From Desulfosporosinus lacus DSM 15449 (GTDB lineage: Bacteria; Bacillota; Desulfitobacteriia; Desulfitobacteriales; Desulfitobacteriaceae), in NCBI RefSeq assembly GCF_900129935.1, contig NZ_FQXJ01000018.1:45552-109551 (forward strand): 64,000 nt of DNA, given 5' to 3'. Shown here in pieces: positions 1 through 8,309 of this stretch; positions within the stretch are counted from its first letter, which is position 1, and each line of letters begins with the position of its first letter. Under the pieces are notes generated by a model. The model worked only from the letters and a program-made list of their open reading frames with translations. It was not told the origin of the DNA and made no database searches. Position numbers and translations under genes: made by a program.

Positions 1-1
1 T

Positions 2-805
2 TATGCCTGGGGAACAATCAAATCGACAACTCAGGGCTATATGGTCAATGAATTTAAGTTGGTTGGGAAAAGCTTGGAGAAATGGATCGATAGAGAAGTA
101 GAGGTCCACGGGGGAAGATTAGATAATTACCAGGATACCATTGTCGTAAAACGCATTAAACTAGAGCGAGCTGTGCATAGGAAACAATTTGAAATGGTTC
201 CGGAGGGGAAACGGCACTTTTTACAGCACGAAAAGGAAAGTGCCCGTTTAGTTAAGGAATTCTTGTCTCGTTTTCGCTGGACAATCGTTCTTCCAGGGGG
301 GAGTAAAGGAGAAGGAGAACTTCACTTTTTAGTAGGACATCATATGTTAGGGACATTAACCTTCATGAGTGAATTAAAGGGAGAAATGCAAAATACTAAA
401 ATTCATCTGAAAGCTCGTCGCTTTGCCTGGGATGTCGGGTGGAACGGTCAGAACTTTAACTCGCAAAGAGTGGAGAATTTACTCGACTTGTGGAAGGCAG
501 ACTTTCTTGGGGGTAAGCAGGATGCCGAAAAGAATTTAAGCCGGCTTGACGGGATTCAGGGTGAAATCCGCAATGCCTGTATTTTCTTGGCTGAGCGAGC
601 CCGTCTTCTGGAATGGGGATTCTTCGAGGAATTTGCCCGTGAAAAAGGGCTTGAAGGGGAGCGGTTTGGTCATTTCAAAGAACATGTTCGCAAAAAAGTT
701 ATGATGGATACTAAATATGTCTTAAATGATCCGCAATTTCTGGAAAAGGAATACAAGCTTTATTGCTCTGGTCAGACTCCTTATACCGCTAGGTGGCACC
801 ACTAA
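2..805 (+). CDS. Unidentified soluble protein, 5' end outside window
   Basis: The reading frame is open to the left edge, so the gene probably starts before this window; the first ATG at 41 has no Shine-Dalgarno and codons before it are sensible. I do not recognise the family. The product is hydrophilic, without membrane segments or signal peptide, rich in Lys/Arg/Glu, with basic stretches near the start and a mixed alpha/beta look. No catalytic motif is evident. About 200 bases separate it from the next gene, with no clear terminator. Coding character is convincing; function is unknown. Confidence 0.7.
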   Translation, partial: YAWGTIKSTTQGYMVNEFKLVGKSLEKWIDREVEVHGGRLDNYQDTIVVKRIKLERAVHRKQFEMVPEGKRHFLQHEKESARLVKEFLSRFRWTIVLPGGSKGEGELHFLVGHHMLGTLTFMSELKGEMQNTKIHLKARRFAWDVGWNGQNFNSQRVENLLDLWKADFLGGKQDAEKNLSRLDGIQGEIRNACIFLAERARLLEWGFFEEFAREKGLEGERFGHFKEHVRKKVMMDTKYVLNDPQFLEKEYKLYCSGQTPYTARWHH

Positions 806-930
806 TACTAATATCTTGTCATCCTAGGGCGTTGCTCTATCTGTACGTCCTATTCGAGTCATGGCTTTCGCCCGAAGCCTGGAACAGTCAAGTCTTCCAA
901 GAAGCAAGAGGGTGTCATCATTACTATTAA

Positions 931-985
931 ATAATCGATTATAGCTTATAAATATCTTGACCTGAATGAATTATCAAGTTATAAT
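931..985 (+). promoter_or_regulatory. SigA-type promoter with palindromic operator candidate
   Basis: TTGACC at 957-962 and a perfect TATAAT at 980-985 are separated by 17 bases, about 28 bases before the start codon of the rubredoxin/flavin reductase gene. Just upstream lies the perfect 12-base palindrome ATAATCGATTAT (931-942), which could bind a dimeric regulator; that part is inference. Confidence 0.75.
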
Positions 986-1012
986 AATTCCAATGAAGGG
1001 CGGTGCTAATTA

Positions 1013-1654
1013 ATGGAAAAACGTTGGCGTTGTACGATATGCGGGTATATACATACCGGGGAGAATCCTCCAGAAACCTGTCCGATTTGCGGGTATGATG
1101 CGAGTTACTTTGAACTAGTTACGGATGAGAAGGAAGCTAGTGTCGAAGTAAAATCAGTCCCTAAGCCGGTAACCGTTCAGCCAGATAAAGCTGCTGCAAT
1201 TCGTCAAGCACTTTATCGAATTTCCTATGGTCTCTATATTATTACGGCTCACGCTGAAGGTAAGGATAACGGGCAATGTGCAAACACCTGTTTTCAAATT
1301 ACATCTGACCCCGCAAAAGTAGCTATTGGGATTAATAAACAAAACTATACTCATGAGTTAATTCAGAAGAGTGGCAAGTTTGGGGTTTCAGTATTAAGTC
1401 AAACGGGTCATGACTATGCCCGTGGGTTTGGGTACCGATCAGGTCGGGATGTCAATAAGTTTGAGGGTGTAGCAGTCCATCGTGGAGAATCGGGAATTCT
1501 CTTGCTCGACGATGTGCTTGTAACTATGGAGGCAACGGTTACAGGGCAGTTAGATTCCGGAACCCATACCCTATTTCTTGGGGATGTTACGGCAGGGGAG
1601 ATCCTGCAAGAAGGGGATCCAATGACCTATGCCTTTTTTAGGGCGTCAAAGTAA
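1013..1654 (+). CDS. Rubredoxin-like / flavin reductase fusion (Hrb-type)
   Basis: A 213-residue electron-transfer flavoprotein. The N-terminus is a short rubredoxin-type knuckle pair with Cys7-x2-Cys10 and Cys23-x2-Cys26, like the C-terminal domain of rubrerythrins. After a Pro/Val-rich linker (about 45-60) comes a flavin reductase-like FMN-binding split barrel (about 62-213). The family relays electrons from NAD(P)H to flavodiiron or rubrerythrin-type proteins that detoxify O2 or NO in anaerobes. The metal-binding module is at the N-terminus; the best-known high-molecular-weight rubredoxin has it at the other end. Own promoter upstream and hairpin terminator downstream suggest a single-gene unit. 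Confidence 0.88.
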   Translation: MEKRWRCTICGYIHTGENPPETCPICGYDASYFELVTDEKEASVEVKSVPKPVTVQPDKAAAIRQALYRISYGLYIITAHAEGKDNGQCANTCFQITSDPAKVAIGINKQNYTHELIQKSGKFGVSVLSQTGHDYARGFGYRSGRDVNKFEGVAVHRGESGILLLDDVLVTMEATVTGQLDSGTHTLFLGDVTAGEILQEGDPMTYAFFRASK

Positions 1655-1694
1655 ACTATCTGGCTTACTTTAAGATGAATACGGGATTTTCTTT

Positions 1695-1736
1695 AAAGCA
1701 TAAAACCATTGTATTAGCGATGGTTTTATGCTTTTG
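1695..1736 (+). terminator. Hairpin terminator after flavin reductase
   Basis: Perfect 15-bp inverted repeat, arms 1695-1709 and 1720-1734, with a 10-base loop and a short T run, 40 bases after the stop codon. It accounts for a 69-codon frame here that I regard as spurious. Confidence 0.75.
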
Positions 1737-1923
1737 TGTTAGAATGTGTAAAAACCAGATGGCGATTGTTAATTTATGGTTTCCCAAATCTAAGGTATGG
1801 TATAATAAAATAAGGAACTTGTTTGTCAAATTCAAAAAAGCCGTGAAGATCGAGAAAACGGACGTGTTTAAGGTAAAGAAGTAGGGCTAGAGTATTTGAA
1901 AAAAAAGGTTGAGGAATTTGAAC

Positions 1924-2019
1924 ATGGACAAAGCCTATAACGTCTATTGGTCGCAAACGGCTCTGGATGAACTGAGCAATAAACATAAGCGAGAAAATGT
2001 GTATTGGAGACAGAAGTGA
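1924..2019 (+). pseudogene. RelE/ParE-like toxin N-terminal fragment
   Basis: A 31-codon frame beginning MDKAYNVYWSQTALDEL resembles the start of RelE/ParE-family toxins (beta strand, then an ALDEL-type helix). Family members are about 90-100 residues, so this stops far too early. No intact antitoxin precedes it; the upstream 1740-1900 bases contain only lysine-rich frames. I read it as a decayed toxin-antitoxin remnant. It could also be a short expressed peptide. Confidence 0.4.
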
Positions 2020-2058
2020 CTTAGAGCGCAATGAGAAAATTACTCGGGAAGGAAGTCC

Positions 2059-3111
2059 ATGGATATTCTTAAACAGACGCAGTGGAAAATGAACATAAAA
2101 AAATGGGCAAGCGAATTGGGTTTTGTCTCAGTTGGGTTTACCACTGCTGAACCCATCGATAGTCTGGCCCCATTCCTACAAGCGCGAATAGATCAGGGCT
2201 TGGCGACACCTTTTGAGAGCAAGGAAATTAATCGGCGGATTGATCCTCAAGCAGATTGGCAAGACTGTCAGACGGTCGTTGTGTTAGCCTTTCCGCTTCC
2301 ATTAACGGTTCCGCTCCAAGAAGGAGAAGGTATCATTGCGCGCTCGGCAGTGGGAGAGGACTATCACCGGGTTATCTCTCGGAAAATCAATCAGCTAGTT
2401 GATACTATGGTGAAGAATAGTTGGCTGGGGTCCTCCCGCTTTCAGGTGGATACAGGGCCTTTAGTTGAGCGTGCCTTTGCGACACGTGCAGGGATTGGCT
2501 GGATTGGCCGGAACCAACAACTGATAATTCCGGGGCAGGGTTCTTTTGTGGTCCTTGCCCTGCTTCTTTTAGATCAAGAGATTATACCGGATGAGCCTTT
2601 ACCCCCCGGACAATGCGGGAGTTGCCAAAAATGTGTTCAGGCATGTCCTGCCCAGATTCTGGGCAAAGAACCGTTTGCTGCTAATAAATGTGTTTCTTAT
2701 CTAACTCAGAGCAAAGAGGTGCTTACTCCTGAAGAGCAGCACCTCTTTGGGTTGCGAATTTTTGGTTGCGATACTTGTCAAGAGGTGTGCCCGCACAATC
2801 AAAACTGGCTGGGGAAGGAACAATTGTCTACTGATCTAAGTGCCAGTCTATCAACAACCCCGATTCCACACAGTCGAGGGGTTAGTCTACTCGAAACTCT
2901 TAATTTAACTAAAGGTGAGTTTGTAAAACACTATAAGGTAACTGCAGCAGGATGGCGTGGTAAGGGAGTTCTTCAGAGAAATGCTTTCTTAGCCTTAGGG
3001 AATGCTCAGGTAAATAGAAGTGATCAATGGTTGAAAGATTGTGAAAAGGATAAATCAGTTCCGCCGATGATTTTGCCATACCTTCAGGATAGTTCTGAAA
3101 GATGTGAGTAA
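2059..3111 (+). CDS. queG: Epoxyqueuosine reductase QueG
   Basis: A 350-residue cobalamin- and iron-sulfur-dependent enzyme that reduces epoxyqueuosine to queuosine in tRNA anticodons (cytosol). The B12-binding N-terminal region carries the conserved Asp131 in VDTGPLVER. The ferredoxin-like section holds Cys186/189/192/196 and then Cys237/240/244 plus Cys211, the pattern for two [4Fe-4S] clusters. Length fits the family once the shortened C-terminal HEAT-like tail is allowed for. GGAAGG precedes the ATG. No other queuosine genes are in view. Confidence 0.93.
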   Translation: MDILKQTQWKMNIKKWASELGFVSVGFTTAEPIDSLAPFLQARIDQGLATPFESKEINRRIDPQADWQDCQTVVVLAFPLPLTVPLQEGEGIIARSAVGEDYHRVISRKINQLVDTMVKNSWLGSSRFQVDTGPLVERAFATRAGIGWIGRNQQLIIPGQGSFVVLALLLLDQEIIPDEPLPPGQCGSCQKCVQACPAQILGKEPFAANKCVSYLTQSKEVLTPEEQHLFGLRIFGCDTCQEVCPHNQNWLGKEQLSTDLSASLSTTPIPHSRGVSLLETLNLTKGEFVKHYKVTAAGWRGKGVLQRNAFLALGNAQVNRSDQWLKDCEKDKSVPPMILPYLQDSSERCE

Positions 3112-3183
3112 ACCTGAAGTTGAAGTAGTTGAGGTATGTACTTTAGTTTTCTCTTTTTGCGTGGAATAGGAGGAGACATTTTT

Positions 3184-4098
3184 ATGCAAGGGGATCGGGA
3201 CGTTATCAGACAAGCAATGTTACAATTAGTAAATGATTATTTTACGGTAAAAGAACTAAATAGCTATATGTCAGAATTCGTTACATTCAAAATGAAAGGT
3301 AACTTTCCTTTTGGTCAGCTTGTTATTTTGCATTACCGGATGTTTGATGGTCAGTCGAAAGACATCTTTCAAGCTGCAGCTTCGGTTGAGCTTATGATTC
3401 TTTCTCTAGACATATTTGACGACTTGCAGGATCAAGATAATTTCTCAGTACCTTGGCATAAAATTGACCAAGCTTTAGCTATGAACATAGCTACGGGTCT
3501 GCTAGTGCTTAGTACAAAAGCGTTAGAACAAACGTCATTTGACCGAAATAGAAAGAAAATGGCAAGCGACTACCTAAATACGTGTGTGCTAAAGGCGATT
3601 AATGGTCAACACACTGATCTTATGGATTCGATTGAATCTGAAGAGGATTATATCCAAATGGTTAGGGGAAAATCAGGGTCTCTTATGGCTGCCGCATGTT
3701 TGGTAGGAACAGTTTTAGCCGGCGGAAATCATTATGATAGTGTCAATAAATATGCGGAGCATATCGGGATAATCGCCCAAATTAAGAATGATATTAAGGA
3801 TATCTGCCGGTGGGATGAAAAAAATGACCTGATCAATAGGAAAAAGACTCTTCTTACCCTATATTTACTTAAGAATCAACAACCGCAATATCAGTTTGCC
3901 AGGGACTATTTTAGTGGTAAACTGGCAAAAGGAGAACTAGTAAAAAGAAACGTAGAAATTCAAGAGTTAATTGAAAAATCCGGTGCTCTTGAATATGCAC
4001 GCGTTATTATGAGGCTAAATCAGTTACAAGCTATTGATCTAATCGATAGTATAGGTATAGGGCAAGAATGGAAGGAAAAGTTGGTGCAATATATCTAG
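3184..4098 (+). CDS. comQ: ComQ-like isoprenyl transferase
   Basis: A 304-residue isoprenyl diphosphate synthase-fold protein. It has a first Asp-rich motif DDLQD (79-83), a GQ-H element (141-143), a conserved Lys/Ser-Gly segment near 163 and a second motif NDIKD (202-206) in the SARM position. Length and motifs match ComQ, which prenylates and matures the ComX pheromone, more than a housekeeping farnesyl or heptaprenyl synthase. I chose the ATG at 3184 because AGGAGG lies 7-8 bases upstream; an earlier in-frame ATG (3136) lacks a site. The next genes are ComX-, ComP- and ComA-like, which makes the assignment firm by context. Confidence 0.85.
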   Translation: MQGDRDVIRQAMLQLVNDYFTVKELNSYMSEFVTFKMKGNFPFGQLVILHYRMFDGQSKDIFQAAASVELMILSLDIFDDLQDQDNFSVPWHKIDQALAMNIATGLLVLSTKALEQTSFDRNRKKMASDYLNTCVLKAINGQHTDLMDSIESEEDYIQMVRGKSGSLMAAACLVGTVLAGGNHYDSVNKYAEHIGIIAQIKNDIKDICRWDEKNDLINRKKTLLTLYLLKNQQPQYQFARDYFSGKLAKGELVKRNVEIQELIEKSGALEYARVIMRLNQLQAIDLIDSIGIGQEWKEKLVQYI

Positions 4099-4110
4099 AC
4101 CTTCTGTTCC

Positions 4111-4172
4111 CCGCAATATAATTGCGGAAAACCGCAGCACTGTTGGCGGGGTCAAGCGGTAGATTTTATGAT
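4111..4172 (+). promoter_or_regulatory. ComA-box-like operator and promoter of comX
   Basis: TTGCGG-AAAA-CCGCAG (4122-4137) matches the Bacillus ComA box TTGCGG-N4-CCGCAA in 11 of 12 positions. It overlaps a second palindrome, CCGCAAT-ATA-ATTGCGG (4111-4127), so there are three half sites in 27 bases. Downstream lie a weak -35 TTGGCG (4143-4148), 18 bases, and TATGAT (4167-4172), with the comX Shine-Dalgarno at about 4192. An operator abutting the -35 box suggests activation by the ComA-like regulator encoded at 6792, i.e. positive autoregulation (inference). Confidence 0.75.
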
Positions 4173-4205
4173 AGAATTTTGATAAAAGTAAAGGGGGAAA
4201 AGGGT

Positions 4206-4373
4206 ATGTTGCAAAATGTTGTTGAGTATTTAATCCAAAATCCTGATGTCAAAGAGAGAGTACAAGAAGGGACAGCAAGCTTAATAGGATTAACAGAAAT
4301 GGAACAAAAGGCAGTTCTTGATGTTTTTGAAAGTCCAGATTGCACTTCTGTATCGCCACTATTGTATTGGTAA
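4206..4373 (+). CDS. comX: ComX-type pheromone precursor
   Basis: A 55-residue precursor. ComX peptides are cleaved, prenylated on a Trp by ComQ and secreted. The body resembles Bacillus ComX: an N-terminal helix (LQNVVEYLIQNPD), the ASLIGL segment equivalent to ACLIGF, an acidic stretch, then a variable C-terminal end that would become the signal, finishing PLLYW. The only Trp is the very last residue; characterised Bacillus pheromones carry one to several residues after it. The ATG at 4206 has GGGGGA 8-9 bases upstream; a longer in-frame version from 4122 would run through the operator. It sits exactly between the ComQ- and ComP-like genes. Confidence 0.85.
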   Translation: MLQNVVEYLIQNPDVKERVQEGTASLIGLTEMEQKAVLDVFESPDCTSVSPLLYW

Positions 4374-4383
4374 AAGACCCACG

Positions 4384-4412
4384 AAGAGTCAGGATATCTC
4401 CTGACTCTTTTT
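4384..4412 (+). terminator. Terminator-like hairpin between comX and comP
   Basis: Perfect 11-bp inverted repeat (4384-4394 with 4399-4409), loop TATC, followed by a T run. It starts 11 bases after the comX stop and ends 17 bases before the receptor gene. It could stop most transcripts after comX and let a minority continue, setting the pheromone-to-receptor ratio (inference). Confidence 0.75.
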
Positions 4413-4429
4413 ATGGAAGGAGATCTCGT

Positions 4430-6775
4430 ATGGGAAACTTCAAAAAAGGGTTCGTGTTATTAATTTTAGCAGGAACTATTTTAATGTTGTCCTATTACTT
4501 GCTGTTTATCACCTTGAATATTCCATATATAGGGATGAGCGTGGAAGAGAATGAAGCTGGTAAATGGCAGATATCTTATGTGGACCATCTCGGATGGGCA
4601 GAACAACAAGGAATAAAAGTTGGAGATACTGTTTCACTGATAAATCAAAATCAACCTAGCGAATATTTTGCAGTTCTACAATATGGTGCCATAGAACAAG
4701 CCGAGACATTTGTGATTAATAAAAACGGAGAAATGATCTTACATAAAGTAACAAATAATATGACTCCGCAACAAGTTCAGTATCATATCGTGATACCAAC
4801 CCTTGTCTTTGTTATTTTATTCATTTTTTCCTGTGTTTTGTGTTTCAAAAAAAACAATGATATGTCTGTTCATATTCTGATCCTCTTTTTTCTTGCTATT
4901 GGATTAAGTTATTTAAGTGCTGGAGCTTCGTCAAGGATGGATACTCTAGGGTTATACATCAATCGAATTACATTCTCATTAATACCGGTACTTTTTTTGG
5001 AATTTATAAATAACTATTTTAGGCGATATGGACTTTCTTTGTTGCATAGTCGTAAGCTCCTTTTTGTATTTTATTTAATAAATGGTTTCCTCCTAATTGT
5101 TCTTGCCTTAGTTCAGATTTTTGGTGGAAATTTATTGATTATTAGACATTTATATCTTGCGATCTTTTCAATAGGTGTCCTTTTATGTCTTTACATTTTA
5201 ATCTCCCGTTATATCCGTTATAGGAATACCATCCACAAACCAGTTTTTAAAATAATAATAGTTGGGTTTACACTGGCGTTTTTCCCTTTTGTTGCCTTAG
5301 CGGGTCTTCCAAATATTTTGTTTGGAATTGAACTAATACCAGGAGCTTTAGCGGCAGTTTTTTTAGTATTTATGCCCGGCGTATTTGTATATCTGATTAC
5401 AGCAAATAGCTTGTTCGATATTGATTTTATCCTTGACCGTATACGTTATTATTCTCTATTAACCCTTGTACCCACTGCAATCTTTGTATTGTTTCTTTTT
5501 TATTTTGTAGTGGAATTTACTTTGGCTCAGAAAATTCAGGTTGTCTTGGTTACATATATAGGGCTTATTGCATTTCTTTACGTAAAAGAAGAACTTGATT
5601 TCCGTTTTCGTACGAAATTATTTAAAGAAAAATATAATTTTCAAGCAAGCTTAGATCGTTTTTCTCAGGATATTGCCAAAGTAATGAAAATATCCGATTT
5701 AGAAGAACGATTAATCATGGAAATAACTGGAGTTTTATCTGTCGAATCCATTTACTTATTGGAAATTGATTTAACGGATTATTCATTAATTATAAAGATC
5801 GGGAGTCCAAGCTTTCAAGAAGTAGGCATAATTGATTGGTTTAAAAACAATACTGGATTGATTTCGGCGGGTGAGTTAATTGATATTGGTAGAAATGGAG
5901 TCCTTCTCATACTAAGTAAAGAGAAGGACAAAAGCCATCTCGTATGGATTAGGGAAAAATTAAATCGAACTGAATTTAACCAAGATGAAAGAGTATGGCT
6001 TAGAACAATCGCTTCTTATGCAAGTATAGTCTATGAAAACCTACACTTAATTGAGGGGCTAATAGAGAAATTAGAGGAAGCGGTTACGCAGAAGGACTCA
6101 CCTCATCCTTGGGTATTGCGGCTTTTATTTAATTTAGCGGAGAAAGAGAGACGTCGTTTAGCCTCAGACTTACACGATTCAGCATTACAACAACAATTGC
6201 TGTGGTATCGTAACCTTGAAATAATATCGGTCGATGAAAGAATTCCGGTAGATCTAAAGAAACAACTAAAAAATATGGCCGAAGGGCTGTTAGATGTCAC
6301 TCATCAAATTCGTGAAACCTGCAATGAACTTCTTCCACCTTTATTAAAAGAGTCGGGAATTGTTGAAGCGTTAAAGAATTTATTTGCTAATGCTCAGTTA
6401 CGAAATGATTATATTGTGAATTTTAATGCAAAAGATTTCAGTATAAATCTGGATTATGAACATGTATTGGTACTTTATCGAATTGTCCAAGAACTATTGA
6501 CTAATGCAGCTAAACACTCCAAGGCGACGGAAATCAATATTACCTTAGCCAATAGTAATGATAGTATCAATTTCAACTATCGAGATAATGGTATTGGAAT
6601 GGATCTTCATAATTTACAATCTTCTTTAAATCATATAGGGTTATCTGGAATCAAAGAGCGAGTATCAGGTCTTGAAGGTAAAACCTGGTTTTATTCGAGT
6701 TTAGGCAAGGGGCTTGAAGTTTCAATTTGGCTGCCGATTAATATGATTACTAATGTAAACGAACAAGGTGTTTAA
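4430..6775 (+). CDS. comP: ComP-like pheromone sensor histidine kinase
   Basis: A 781-residue membrane kinase; B. subtilis ComP is about the same size. One N-terminal helix (about 7-29) is followed by a roughly 95-residue extracytoplasmic PDZ-like segment, then about seven to eight hydrophobic helices to about residue 400, a linker resembling a degenerate GAF region, a HisKA_3 dimerisation domain with phospho-acceptor His582 in SDLHDSALQ, and a HATPase with N-box ELLTNAAKHSKA and a GLSGIKER G-box. The ATG at 4430 has GGAAGGAG upstream; an earlier in-frame start would overlap comX and the hairpin. Its partner is the adjacent LuxR-type regulator. Confidence 0.87.
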   Translation: MGNFKKGFVLLILAGTILMLSYYLLFITLNIPYIGMSVEENEAGKWQISYVDHLGWAEQQGIKVGDTVSLINQNQPSEYFAVLQYGAIEQAETFVINKNGEMILHKVTNNMTPQQVQYHIVIPTLVFVILFIFSCVLCFKKNNDMSVHILILFFLAIGLSYLSAGASSRMDTLGLYINRITFSLIPVLFLEFINNYFRRYGLSLLHSRKLLFVFYLINGFLLIVLALVQIFGGNLLIIRHLYLAIFSIGVLLCLYILISRYIRYRNTIHKPVFKIIIVGFTLAFFPFVALAGLPNILFGIELIPGALAAVFLVFMPGVFVYLITANSLFDIDFILDRIRYYSLLTLVPTAIFVLFLFYFVVEFTLAQKIQVVLVTYIGLIAFLYVKEELDFRFRTKLFKEKYNFQASLDRFSQDIAKVMKISDLEERLIMEITGVLSVESIYLLEIDLTDYSLIIKIGSPSFQEVGIIDWFKNNTGLISAGELIDIGRNGVLLILSKEKDKSHLVWIREKLNRTEFNQDERVWLRTIASYASIVYENLHLIEGLIEKLEEAVTQKDSPHPWVLRLLFNLAEKERRRLASDLHDSALQQQLLWYRNLEIISVDERIPVDLKKQLKNMAEGLLDVTHQIRETCNELLPPLLKESGIVEALKNLFANAQLRNDYIVNFNAKDFSINLDYEHVLVLYRIVQELLTNAAKHSKATEINITLANSNDSINFNYRDNGIGMDLHNLQSSLNHIGLSGIKERVSGLEGKTWFYSSLGKGLEVSIWLPINMITNVNEQGV

Positions 6776-6791
6776 GGGGGAAGAGGACAAC

Positions 6792-7451
6792 GTGATCCAA
6801 ATATTATTAGTCGATGATCATCCTTCAGTTGGTGAAGGTACAAAAAGCATGATTGAGCAAGAAAATGATATGAAAGCTACTGTTGTAACTTCTAGTATGG
6901 AAGCCTTAGCGGTGTTGAAAAGCCAGAGTTTTGATGTGCTGATGTTTGACTTGAATATGCCGGTAATCAATGGATTGGAATTAACTCGGAGGGTAACCGC
7001 AATAAATCCGGACACGCCTATTTTGATTTATACAGGATACGATATTTCGTCTCATTTCAATATTCTGGTAGAAGCACGTGTCTCCGGGTTCATAAGTAAG
7101 ACAGCATCCCGAGAGCAGCTTATTATCGCTATTCGCTGTGCATTACGAGGTGAGGCAGTTGTACCGATATCCCTTTTACATCAGCTAAGGCGTAATGATG
7201 CACGGATTGCTGCTTCGGGGGATGAAGAAAGCATAGAAGGTATTTCAATCGATGAAAGGGAGCAAGCGATTCTAAGAGAAGTCGCCAGAGGCAAGGGCAA
7301 CAGGGAAATTGCAGATATTTTATTGATAAGTCAACGAACGGTTGAATACAATTTGACACGAATTTTCGGGAAATTAAACGTTCGCTCTAGAGCGGAGGCA
7401 ATAGTTGAAGCCAAGCGACTTGGACTTATTCCTAATGAGAATTTTATATAG
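6792..7451 (+). CDS. comA: ComA-like NarL/LuxR response regulator
   Basis: A 219-residue regulator (ComA is 214). The receiver has Asp8-Asp9, phospho-acceptor Asp53 in MFDLNMP and a conserved Thr and Lys (YTG, SKTA). A LuxR-type HTH fills about 150-212, with NREIADILLISQRTVEYNL as recognition region. I prefer the GTG at 6792, which has AAGGGGGAAGAGG upstream; a GTG at 6768 overlaps the comP stop. It should be phosphorylated by the ComP-like kinase, and the ComA-box-like site before comX is the obvious target. This completes comQXPA in the Bacillus gene order. Confidence 0.87.
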   Translation: MIQILLVDDHPSVGEGTKSMIEQENDMKATVVTSSMEALAVLKSQSFDVLMFDLNMPVINGLELTRRVTAINPDTPILIYTGYDISSHFNILVEARVSGFISKTASREQLIIAIRCALRGEAVVPISLLHQLRRNDARIAASGDEESIEGISIDEREQAILREVARGKGNREIADILLISQRTVEYNLTRIFGKLNVRSRAEAIVEAKRLGLIPNENFI

Positions 7452-7537
7452 TTATTAGTTTTAGAAATGTGGGTTGAAATAATAATCTGAAAAATATTAA
7501 GGGGCCGTAAGGAATATATAAGCGAGAGGTGATTTAG

Positions 7538-8296
7538 ATGACAGCAGTCTGTTCTGTGTTGCGGATTAAAGGTATCGAAAAAGTATATTCCATTGGGAAT
7601 AATAAAGTATTTGCTTTAAGGAATGTTGATTTTGAGCTTAATAAGGGTGAAATTGTAGTTGTTATGGGGAGCAGCGGGTCTGGGAAAAGCACATTGTTAA
7701 ATATCCTAGGAGGCCTGGATGCGCCAACAAAGGGGGAAATATTTATTGACGGATTAGAGGTGAAAGACTATTATAAAGAACCTTATGCAACCGAATATCG
7801 TAGGAATAATATCGGCTTTGTGTTCCAGTCTTATAACCTTCTCCATGCTTTAACGGTGGAAGAGAATGTTGCACTCCCTTTAATACTGAAACATGAAAGT
7901 GCGTCAGTTATTAAAGAAAATACACACAATATGCTTAAACTGGTCGGTTTGTATGAACGGCGCACTCACCGCTCCATCGAGTTATCGGGCGGACAGCAGC
8001 AAAGGGTGGCAGTGGCCAGGGCGTTGGTAACTTCCCCGTCAATCCTACTTGCCGATGAGCCAACGGGAAACTTAGATTCCCAAACCTCAATAGAAATACT
8101 TGAACTACTTGTAGAAATGAAACAAAAACTAAATCAATCTATTGTATTAGTAACTCATGATCCAAAAGTCGCTGCTTATGGAGATCGTGTATTCTTCTTC
8201 AAAGATGGCCGGATAGTAAATGAATACCAGGCGGAGGCCCATGTACCAAATATAGAGAGGACTTTAATGATTATGAATAACCTTCAGGGTAGTTAA
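7538..8296 (+). CDS. MacB/LolD-type ABC transporter ATPase
   Basis: A 252-residue ATPase with Walker A GSSGSGKST, Q-loop FQSYNLL, signature LSGGQQQR, Walker B ILLADEP and H-loop THD. The sequence class is LolD/MacB/FtsE-like, which partners FtsX-fold permeases in exporting or releasing peptides and lipoproteins, or in peptide resistance. The permease gene begins 13 bases after its stop. It starts 86 bases after the ComA-like regulator on the same strand with no terminator between, so it may be co-transcribed with, or controlled by, the quorum-sensing locus. I see no ComA-box-like site in the 86-base gap. Confidence 0.9.
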   Translation: MTAVCSVLRIKGIEKVYSIGNNKVFALRNVDFELNKGEIVVVMGSSGSGKSTLLNILGGLDAPTKGEIFIDGLEVKDYYKEPYATEYRRNNIGFVFQSYNLLHALTVEENVALPLILKHESASVIKENTHNMLKLVGLYERRTHRSIELSGGQQQRVAVARALVTSPSILLADEPTGNLDSQTSIEILELLVEMKQKLNQSIVLVTHDPKVAAYGDRVFFFKDGRIVNEYQAEAHVPNIERTLMIMNNLQGS

Positions 8297-8309
8297 AGGA
8301 GAATACTTG

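Noticed and set aside
1675..1884. 69-codon open frame after the flavin reductase gene
   Set aside because: Begins on the terminator hairpin and lacks a Shine-Dalgarno and any domain.
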